NCBI GenBank assembly: GCA_033964015.1
Contig: CM066920.1
Span: 9,701,912-9,765,911 of the forward strand
DNA: 64,000 nt
Origin: Scolanthus callimorphus
Lineage: Eukaryota; Cnidaria; Anthozoa; Actiniaria; Edwardsiidae
Direction of reading: 5' to 3'
Part shown: positions 56,801 to 64,000 of the stretch, one piece after another
Numbering within the stretch: the stretch's first letter is position 1
Layout: the number at the start of each line of letters is the position of its first letter
Notes under the pieces: generated by a model
Told to the model about the DNA's origin: nothing
The model's database searches: none
Seen by the model: only the letters and a program-made list of their open reading frames with translations
Position numbers and translations under genes: made by a program

Positions 56801-57214
56801 CAATCCCTTCTGGGGGGGGGGGGGGGATGGATATTTTTTGGAACCACACTTTAATAGTGATCATTAAATTTTGACCAAGAAAGACCTCCATTGTCAAAAT
56901 GTTTTGTAATAGCGGATGGCATTTCTATCATGAAAAAGTGGCACCGCGCCCACCCAAGGAATAATTTTATGTTATTTTTTTTAATGCCTTATGTAAAATG
57001 TTAGAAAACAATTGAATGGTTTTATGTTATTTTTCAAGATAACAGCTCAAAGCAAGATGACAAGAAAAGGGAACCCTTGGATGAACATAAGAAGAGAAAG
57101 AAGGAAAGCAAAAAGAAAAGCAAAACAAGAAAACATAAAGTGAGACAAGAAGGAACAAGCAGTAGAAAAAGTAAACATAAAACAAGTCACAAGTCCAAAG
57201 AAAGACAAAGCTAG
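53900..57214 (+). CDS. POLR1D isoform-2-like small lysine-rich protein, as a separate gene
   Basis: Four exons with in-phase GT-AG junctions: 53900-53922, 55467-55541, 56152-56246, 57039-57214, giving 122 residues. Exon 1 encodes only an acidic start (MDDEELG plus a split Arg). Exons 2-3 encode KEELLKEAQRGKARAETMG, a GWQRCPVPSANKRF motif and LSNMLMSTLEPKRKR. Exon 4 is a Lys/Arg/Ser-rich tail with many KKKS and RKHK-like clusters, suggesting a nuclear, nucleic-acid-associated protein (inference). From memory this matches the human product POLR1D isoform 2 (also about 122 residues), which shares only its first exon with RNA polymerase I/III subunit RPAC2 (isoform 1). No RPAC2-like exon was found between 53.8 and 57.9 kb. 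Its molecular role is not established to my knowledge. A short upstream ORF (ATG at 53830) precedes the start. Confidence 0.85.
54200..54464. mobile_element. 265-bp MITE with 10-bp target duplication (Mutator-like), copy 2
   Basis: Ends TTCCCTGCTAGCAGAGGCC and GGCCTCTGCTAGCAGGGA, the same as at 21459. Direct repeats AACCAACTGC flank it (54190-54199, 54465-54474). It lies in intron 1 of the POLR1D-like gene. The interior differs from the short copy and has no transposase. Confidence 0.9.
55135..55375. mobile_element. AATAATTATTCCTC repeat family, copy 3
   Basis: TTAGTCAAACCACACTATTGG faces CCTACTAGTGTGATTTGACTA, then CCTCATGGGCTATTGACTCAG and GGAATAAT. It contains CATTCTGATTGGTTGAG. Confidence 0.7.
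55622..55762. mobile_element. 141-bp GGGGCCGGTTCCT MITE, uninterrupted copy
   Basis: GGGGCCGGTTCCTGAAAGG faces CTTCTAGGAACCGGCCCC. The interior TTATCCATGGATAA and ATCCGTTGGATAAGCG is rich in TTATC/GATAA. It is the reference for the split copy at 25532. Confidence 0.85.
56533..56850. repeat. GGAAATTCCAGAGGGG family, longest copy
   Basis: TGTGTGGTTCCAGAAATTATCC at the left and GGATATTTTTTGGAACCACAC at the right are inverted, so this is a complete palindromic unit. It has G-runs at 56588-56612 and 56813-56826. In intron 3 of the POLR1D-like gene. Confidence 0.8.
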
Positions 57215-57468
57215 AATTTTTATCAATTATTATTCCTCTAGCCCAAATGGGCTTTGAATTAATTGCCCATAAGTCAGAATGGACTATTAACTCAGATGTC
57301 ACAATGAATGTTTTTATAGACAAATCCAATTAAGGAGGTCCCTTTTTCTAGCCCAGCAAGTTGTACAGCTGGTCTTTGTCAGCTGTAGCACCGGTAAGCT
57401 ATAACTTATATACTTTCCAAAACGGTAGGCTATAACTCAGACAAGTTTTCCGTCTCTAGTGTGAATAG

Positions 57469-57620
57469 CCGTATTCACACTAGAGGACGGAGAGTTTTCC
57501 GTCTGATATAAATGCCGACGATGTCCCATATCAAAAATCCGTCTCGTCCTGGTTTTACTCTAAGACGAATTTTTCGTCCGGACGTCTCAGACGAGTTTTC
57601 CGTCTCTGTGTGAATACAGC
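57469..57620. mobile_element. TATTCACACTAGAGACG MITE, copy 2
   Basis: CCGTATTCACACTAGAGGACG faces CGTCTCTGTGTGAATACAGC. It sits in the short gap between the convergent POLR1D-like and CDA genes. The preceding CCGTCTCTAGTGTGAATAG is a fragment of another copy. Confidence 0.75.
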
Positions 57621-57894
57621 TAGTGTCTTGGAAAATCTCGCATTTTATACCATTTGCAACACAAGAATGCAGGTGTTCTTTTGTAATTTATTTATTGTTG
57701 GTGTTTGTTAAATTAACAGTTGTTTACTTTATATTCACATTCAGTACATTTTGAAGTTTAGTTTTAAAACCAAATGCTAGTAAAAGAGTGAAGCTTGGAG
57801 ACTCTGTTACCCGGCATATTATAGCACACTAGTCAAAGATTAAGAATAAATTATAGTAGAGTCATGTATGTTGTGGCTTCTTGCAATCATCTGG

Positions 57895-58353
57895 TCATTG
57901 CTTGTTGTCATTGTCGTTAACCCCTAAATCCATAGGCGTGAATGCACGTGGTAGAAGGGCATTTACTGGCTCAACTTGATAACTCCGATCGTTGGAACAC
58001 ATGTAAACATCTATATCAAGACCAAACTCGGCAATAAACTGACGGCAAGCCCCACAGGGCCCGGTGAACGCCGTAACATCCGTGCAAACGCTGATTGCCT
58101 TGAAACGTTTAAACCCGGAACTCACTGCTTTGACAAGTGCAGTCCGCTCGGCACAAATTCCAACTCCATAACTCGCGTTTTCTACGTTGCAGCCCGAGAA
58201 GATTTTATTATCTACCGTGAGCACCGCAGAGCCTACTCGAAAATGACTGTACGGTGAATACGAGTATTCTTTTGCAGCAAAAGCCTCGTTGATCAAGTCT
58301 TGTATTCGCGCCGGCGCTTGATCAAGTTGTAATGTTTCACATTTGTTACTCAT
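57895..58353 (-). CDS. CDA: Cytidine deaminase, intronless
   Basis: Zinc enzyme of pyrimidine salvage that deaminates cytidine and deoxycytidine to uridine and deoxyuridine. One uninterrupted ORF of 152 residues from ATG at 58353, close to the human 146. Motifs: substrate pocket YSPYSHFRVGSA (residues 32-43), CNVENASYG (55-63), ICAERTA with zinc Cys67 and proton shuttle Glu69, and GPCGACRQF with zinc Cys100 and Cys103. It is the homotetrameric type with one domain. The reading frame stays open upstream to another ATG at 58476, adding 41 mostly basic residues; this could be an alternative organelle-targeted start, but 58353 matches family length. Human CDA has several exons, so this copy may have arisen by retroposition; no poly-A trace was seen. 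It is convergent with the POLR1D-like gene and divergent from NUP54. Confidence 0.93.
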   Translation of the reverse strand: MSNKCETLQLDQAPARIQDLINEAFAAKEYSYSPYSHFRVGSAVLTVDNKIFSGCNVENASYGVGICAERTALVKAVSSGFKRFKAISVCTDVTAFTGPCGACRQFIAEFGLDIDVYMCSNDRSYQVEPVNALLPRAFTPMDLGVNDNDNKQ

Positions 58354-59121
58354 TTTGCCGATTATTTTCTTAGCGTAGATGTTTTTTTCTTGCAACTTGA
58401 TTACACGTGAAGTTGTTGGTACTAGTATATTGGTCCTAACAACATCAACGTGGCGTCGCTTTACAAGTGACGTCACGTGACCTCTAATCTGGCGTGATTT
58501 GACACGCTCGAGTAACGCATTCTCTCCCGAGAGATTTCGCAGGGACAGTGCAAAACTAAGCTATTCTTTGATCACTGCTAGTGCATATAATAGGACCCAT
58601 TGGCCAATGGCAAATTTTTTTTTACACCAGTTGGACCCAGATTCAGCAAACAGGTTTTTATAGATGGTTTCTGCTACCCACCCACCCTCATTTCTCACCC
58701 TGAAATATTGTACTCCTGTAGCAAGACCCACCCTGGAATTCCAGGTTGCTCTAGACCACACCCACACTGGTCTTCTAGGCCAGAGGTCCATTTATGCACA
58801 CACCAAAGTATAGTCAATTCCCATTCATTTTCTTTAGAGGTGATTAGTTAAAAACTTGCGTTTCTCTCACTAAGGCGACTTTTACTGTATTTTTGGTTGA
58901 GAGAAGGGGGGGGGGGTGGGCTCCCTGGGCCCTCCCCCTGGCTACGCCCTTCCTGCTTCTTTTGGGATGGGGGATCCAGAGCATTTGTCAATCGCAGAGA
59001 ACAGGATGGAAGTGGGTTCCCTGTGGAAATTACCAATCCCTCTCGGATATAAATGGCGGCCATTTTGATTTTGTCTTCGATACTTCGATTTCAGTTTGAT
59101 GAAGACAATTTCGAATCCAGC
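58354..59121. promoter_or_regulatory. Divergent intergenic region between CDA and NUP54
   Basis: The two start codons point away from each other across about 770 bp, so this stretch probably holds both promoters. A TGACGTCACGTGA-like site (CRE plus E-box) lies at about 58468-58481, next to the CDA start. The middle (58590-58800) reads like degenerate repeat, and a G-run is at 58906-58915. Promoter function is inferred from layout only. Confidence 0.45.
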
Positions 59122-62100
59122 ATGAGTACATTTGCGTTTGGGGCAAGCAACCAAGCAAAAGGGAGTGCATTTGGAACTCCTGGTACCTCTACCACTGCGT
59201 TTGGAGGCTTCGGGACTCCACAAACCTCCGCGGCTGGGGCTTTATTTGGTGGGCTTGCGGCACCTACTGCAACCACGGCCTCGACTTTCTCTTTTGGCGG
59301 GTTTGGGACATCAACAGCAGTTAAACCAGCAACGACAAGCGCATTTGGTAAGAATAGTACGTAAAGTACTGGAGCAATCATGATATGTCTTCAGGGTGTT
59401 GGGTATAACAACACATTCTCGTGAAGAGAAGACTGGTGAAGAGAAGACTGGTACTGTTCCCGGAGTAATTAATCGATGAAAATCGATCATCGGATTGCCA
59501 ATCGATAAATCGATATTAATCGATCAAATCAGTCAATTAATATCGATTGATATTGGCAATCGATGATTAATCGATAGTCACATGTTGATATATCTTAATT
59601 TCATTGATTATTATCGACTGTCATCGATTAACATCAAATTTCATCGATTAACATTAAATTTCATCGACTAATATTTGCTAGAAAAGAGGAGCTCTGTTAT
59701 CAATGAAAATAGTACCGGCATTGATAAATAATACAGTCAACTCTTGCTTTGCGGATACGCCAACATTACGGACAGCTCGTTATTATGGACAAAAGTTGGA
59801 CCCCCATCTAAGGCCTACGGTAAATGCCGAACTTCAGTCGCTCCTTCTTCTGTCGAACCTTTTCCTTTTTCATAGGATGCCGCTTTATACTTTGTAATCA
59901 ATAAATATCTATTGTTTTGTTTTGGAACGGCATTGCTTCGTCTACTGGTTTGTTCATATTTCTCAATATGAAACAACAGTTTGGAATTCAACGTTGTATC
60001 GCGATTCACCCTGCCACTCTGTGTTGTTGTGAGCCGTCAATATTTTGTGGTATTGACGGCTCAAAAAGAGCTAGCAAAATTCAACTTTTTTCGCACGAAT
60101 TTATGTTTCATTTCATTGTCAATAGTTAGAAATAACGTTTAGCTATATTTCTAGCAATATCTTATGGCAGAAAGAGATTTTTTTCGCCGAAAAAGATGGA
60201 AAAATGTAAACAGAAAATGCTCGAGCTCGTGCGAAAAGCCCATGTGATTGCGTGAGATCGTGCGTAAATGTAATGAGAATTGAAATTTCAATCGACAATA
60301 AATAGCACTATTTCTTGCCATTTCCTCCAGAAAATCTTCAAGAATCGCGATACAATATTAATTACGATTTTGAGACGGCAATTCCACAAAATATTGACGG
60401 CGTTGGAAGAAAATATTTTCACGTATTGGGCTCCGTCGCTGCGCGACTCCGCCCAATACGTGAACATATTTTCTCCCAACTAGCCGTCAATATTTTGTGG
60501 AATTGCCGTCTCAAAATCGTAATTAGTATATAGTATTTCAACTTTGATACCTGCAAATTGATACCCAACTGCAATCATATCAAATAAAATGTTGACAAAA
60601 TCGGCAGCGCACTCACGTTTTCGTCACTACCGTAAAACAAAACAGTTTCATGTCCTAGGGTCCTGTCCACACTAACGCGTTTTCAAAAGTATCCGTTTTC
60701 AAACTTATACGGATTCGTAGCGTGTTAGTGTGGACGGGAGATTCGGAAAATTTGGCTACACAAAAAGCGATCAGTTTTTATTTGATGTTCAGTGTGGAAG
60801 GACAGCCTCATCGTTTCCATTTTTATCAGGATTCGACCGTCCACACTAAAACAATATGTATGCGGATTCGTTTGTATTCACTTTCTAGTGCGTTTTCAAA
60901 CTTATACGGATTCGATGAAAACGATCAGCGTGTTAGTGTGGACGGAAGACCTAAACGTATCAAAAAGTATACGGATTCAAACGAAAGCGCGTTAGTGTGG
61001 ACAGGCCCTTAGTTCTGAAGAAAACGGTTGAAATGCATTTGATTTCATACATTTGCACGTGCCCGCTTTGTGCTCTGTAATCAAGCACATTGTTCTCTGC
61101 GGTGTCGTCCTCGTTGCTGTCGTCGCACCGTAAGGTCTCTATTGCGGACTCTCCGTAACAAGATTTGACTACTACTCCCCAACTAAGCCTGCGTAGCAAG
61201 CGTTTCTCGTCAGTGTTTCAGAGGTCAGAGAAACGTTTTGCGCGCGGCCAAGTCATTGAATCTCGTATTTCTAAAGTCCATGGAAATGCTTGCTACGCAG
61301 CCTACCCCAAACTACTACGGATCCACTACTACTCCATTGCGCTACTCAGATATCCTATATGGAACCTTTTGGGTGAATTGAATTCAATGAAAATCGATGC
61401 TAATCGCTGCTAATCGATAAAAGGTCACAAATTTGCTGTTCATCGATTAACCATCGATTCCCGATATTAATCGATTGATTAGCATCGATTATTATCGATT
61501 AATATCGATTTTCATCGATTATCGGTTTCATCGATTAATTACTCCGGGTACTGTTGCCTCTTGCCAGGCGCATATTAAAACATGCTATTAAATTCAGGTC
61601 ACACAGATTCCTTAGTCTATTGGCAGTAATTTTGATTCAATTTTATAACCTTGATCTTGTTCTCATTAAAAATTCTGATCCCTGATCCGGACCTGAAACA
61701 ATTGATTAGGTATGGCTACAAGGAAATCAACTCTCCCAGTTTTGCCAGGAGTCTCAAGATTTTTCACTTCGTCCCCCAGGAAAAAATCAAGACGACTGTC
61801 ATACATTTACTGCATTTCTCCTGGGAGAATGGGTGGTGCACCGTCGACCTCAGCTTTGTCGGCAGTTACGAGTGACTGGCGTTAAATAAGGAACTTTACT
61901 TTACTTTTATCCCCACTCTTACCCTTTCTATCCAGAGCCCGCTCCTCTGAGCCCTGATCCTGGCCATATTTTGGCCTTTGATCCCTGAGACCATATACAA
62001 TGTTACGGGCCTGTCTTGTGGTTGCCCCAGATTGATCATGAGTACTCAACAGGTTTTATGCTAAAAAATGGCTTGCTTCACACAATGGGGAGTTTGCAGG

Positions 62101-63447
62101 TGTTGCGTGACATTTTGAATTTTGACCCTAGTAAAATAAAAATACCATATTTGAAAAGAGCTTGCCGAAATTAGAAAAAGGCGAAAATTTGAGTTGATTT
62201 GGGTAAATATTAGCAAAGTTATTGACGCCAAAAGTAAGCTGTTTCTCTATACGTTTAATGTCTTGGTGGGCAAGTGTTGCCCACCACAACATTAAACCTA
62301 TAGGAAAACAACCAACTTCCGACGCTCATAACTTCTGTGTTATTTGTCGATACCAACACAAATTTCAGGATTTCACACATTTCGATTAGCTCTTTTCAAA
62401 TATGGTATTTCTATTTTGCTAGGATCAAAATTCAAAATGTCACACAACACCAGCAAACTCCCCATTTGTCAAATTTTGCCACAATCAAGCTAAATTTCTA
62501 AGTATCTTCATTACAATTCCTGTGGGTGCATAGCTACTTTAGCATCAACCACTGTTAATGGAATTCTAATGTTGTTTCTTCAGGAACTGGGTCATTATTT
62601 GGTGGCACTGGGACTACAGGGACTACAGGTTTTGGCACTGCCACAAGAACTGGTTTTGGTACTGGTACCACCACAGGGTTTGGTACTGGAGCTACCACAG
62701 GATTTGGCACGGGAGCCACCACAGGGTTTGGCATTGGAGGTACCACAGGGTTTGGCACTGGGACCACAACAGGTATTGGTATTGGAACCAGTACAGGATT
62801 TGGCACTGGCACTAGTGCTTTTGGATCTACAGGGACCACTGGCTTTGGACAACAAACAACTGGTAAATTACTTCATGATAAAGAGTCGTTGCATTTTCAG
62901 TAAAGTATACACCTTTCAGAAAAGGTTGCACTGTCATAACTGTCTGTTGTAGTGCACGGTGCGTCATGACAACAGCATTAACAACAATTTTATTAGCACT
63001 CTAAGTTAAGTACAAGAAACATGGAAGAAACTTAGAACTAAGAAATTATTATTGAATATTTCTTAAATTTAAGATTGGGGTTAAACATACTCCAATCAAG
63101 CAAAGAGCAATTAATTATATCCCCAAGTATCCTCTTTCATTATAATAATGAAGACCCTTGATTTTTCCAAGGATGATGATTGTTATAGAACAATGTGTTT
63201 TCTTATATTATCAGGGTTTGGACAACCAGCAACTCAAAATGTCTTTAACCAAACAATGTTACAGCCCTCTGCAGCAGTGCTTATGAATGTAGCATTATCC
63301 AATCCACAAATTAACGGTGATGAGAGAGATGGGATAATTGCTAAACTCAATCAACTGCAAGCGTACTGGGGGACTGGTAAAGGGTACTACAACCAACAAG
63401 GAGCAGCTGTTGATTTAACGCCACAAAACCCCTACTGCAGATTTAAG
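59122..63447 (+). CDS. NUP54: Nucleoporin NUP54 (5' part; continues past right edge)
   Basis: FG nucleoporin of the central channel, working in the NUP62-NUP58-NUP54 complex. Three exons lie in the window: 59122-59347, 62584-62862, 63215-63447, all GT-AG and in phase (246 residues; the human protein is about 507). Exon 1 opens [14 protein letters not shown] with FG/GFG motifs. Exon 2 is a low-complexity tandem of [12 protein letters not shown] octets carrying FG repeats. Exon 3 enters the conserved domain: [21 protein letters not shown], then GYYNQQ and NPYCRFK, close to the vertebrate WNQLQAFWGTGKGY and ENPFCRFK. An in-frame ATG at 59053 would add 23 residues (MAAILIL...) but breaks the usual short N-terminus, so 59122 was chosen. 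Intron 1 (59348-62583) contains a 2.09 kb transposon and a long palindrome. The coiled-coil half lies outside. Confidence 0.95.
60358..60535. mobile_element. Near-perfect palindrome, ATTACGATTTTGAGACGGCA ends
   Basis: TTACGATTTTGAGACGGCAA faces TTGCCGTCTCAAAATCGTAA. Inner CACGTATTGGGCTCCGTCG faces GACTCCGCCCAATACGTG. A related TATTTTGTGGTATTGACGGC is at 60038. Nested in the 2.09 kb element. Confidence 0.85.
60657..61011. mobile_element. GTCCACACTAACGC MITE, copy 2, nested
   Basis: GGTCCTGTCCACACTAACGC faces GCGTTAGTGTGGACAGGCCC. It matches 41517 closely through ACTTATACGGATTCGATG and TAGTGTGGACGGAAG. It inserted into the 2.09 kb element. Confidence 0.88.
61190..61310. mobile_element. Short palindrome GCCTGCGTAGCAAGCGTTTC
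   Basis: AGCCTGCGTAGCAAGCGTTTC faces GGAAATGCTTGCTACGCAGCC. Nested in the 2.09 kb element. Confidence 0.6.
62085..62468. mobile_element. 384-bp palindrome in NUP54 intron 1
   Basis: ACAATGGGGAGTTTGCAGG faces CCAGCAAACTCCCCATTTG. Arms of about 190 bp include TTTTGAATTTTGACCCTAG and its inverse, around the centre GTGGGCAAGTGTTGCCCAC. Confidence 0.85.
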
Positions 63448-63507
63448 GTACCAGTACTAAACAATAATGATAAAATGTTTTAAATGTCTATCTTATTATA
63501 GGAAATT

Positions 63508-63612
63508 AGAGCGATTTTCATATGACTGTAATTTAACTCTGAATAAAACCTAAAAGAGTAATTACAAAGTAATTGCGAATTACTCGTGTCACTCATCTGA
63601 AATCTGCTCTAA
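63508..63612. mobile_element. AGAGCGATTTTCATATGACTG MITE, short copy
   Basis: TTAGAGCGATTTTCATATGA faces ATCTGAAATCTGCTCTAA, and AGAGTAATTACAAAGTAATTGC is palindromic. Relative of 14116. In the NUP54 intron after exon 3. Confidence 0.6.
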
Positions 63613-64000
63613 TGCTCCGAAACATAATTGAACTTCATCAAGGTTAACAATTTTCGTTTTTTTAGTCACAAGATAAATTTAACTTGTAGAGATGAGATCT
63701 ACAAGCTTTCTTCATTACTGGATGTAGTAGCAGCACCAAAAAACTTCGCTAGAAATGCGAGTGATTTTTTTTCCACACTCGATAATTGCAAATTCTACTT
63801 ACATAGTGAGTTAGGTTGTGGGAATTTTGAACCCTGTTCATGTGACCTAAATTAACATGAATCAGGGGAAAAGTTGCTCCCAAATAAAGAACATTAATGC
63901 AAAATAGGCTTAAGATGTCAAAGTAAAGGAAATTAATATGATTGTGATAGACAGCAGAAAGTTGGATTTCAATCTTCAAGTGATCAATCCTGAATGTTGC

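Larger units (their letters stand above)
59459..61548. mobile_element. 2.09 kb element with ATCGAT-rich ends and 7-bp duplication
   Basis: Ends CCCGGAGTAATTAATCGATG and CATCGATTAATTACTCCGGG are perfect inverses. TACTGTT flanks both sides (59452-59458, 61549-61555). Both subterminal regions are packed with AATCGAT/ATCGATTAAT motifs. No transposase; the interior hosts two further MITEs. It lies in NUP54 intron 1. Confidence 0.9.

Noticed and set aside
58561..58851. ORFs between CDA and NUP54
   Set aside because: No conserved motifs, and both strands are open by chance in a promoter-side repeat.
62555..62855. Antisense proline/valine-rich and Cys/Ser-rich ORFs
   Set aside because: They are shadows of the NUP54 FG-repeat exon.

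Overview
The window is eukaryotic and most likely comes from a cnidarian, probably a stony coral or another anthozoan. The reasons are intron-rich, animal-type single-copy genes, an AT-rich background, and a dense mix of short inverted-repeat elements and tRNA-derived SINEs. The organism assignment is inference from gene content and style; no species marker was found.

Seven protein-coding genes can be supported, with splice sites read directly from the sequence. In order: (1) CCDC22, minus strand, 15 exons from 15485 down to 138, with its C-terminus beyond the left edge; (2) a single-exon MFSD6-like major facilitator gene, plus strand, 11116-12626, nested in CCDC22 intron 2; (3) an MGAT4-type N-acetylglucosaminyltransferase, plus strand, 13 coding exons, 27416-42285; (4) a nicotinamidase (Naam type), plus strand, 5 exons, 46278-52173, with one GC-AG intron; (5) a small 122-residue protein matching the product known in vertebrates as POLR1D isoform 2, plus strand, 4 exons, 53900-57214; (6) an intronless cytidine deaminase, minus strand, 57895-58353; (7) nucleoporin NUP54, plus strand, 59122-63447, running off the right edge. 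CDA and NUP54 are divergent and about 770 bp apart. The genes are ordinary housekeeping functions (endosomal recycling, transport, N-glycan branching, NAD salvage, a small lysine-rich protein, pyrimidine salvage, nuclear pore) and do not form an operon or pathway.

Almost everything else is repeat. Region 15.5-27.4 kb is a gene-free block of palindromic elements. Introns of MGAT4, Naam and NUP54 hold several elements whose boundaries are fixed by target-site duplications: a 2.8 kb CACAG-ended element with an 83-bp tandem array (Naam intron 2), a 2.09 kb element with 7-bp duplications (NUP54 intron 1), a 733-bp CAGGG-ended element (MGAT4 intron 4), a 313-bp G-run element with an 8-bp duplication, and a two-copy family with 10-bp duplications. 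I found no convincing new multi-gene system. The most notable points are the stand-alone POLR1D-isoform-2-like gene and the repeat biology. Two conserved genes (MFSD6-like and MGAT4) each carry one apparent 1-bp deletion at a homopolymer, which may be assembly error.
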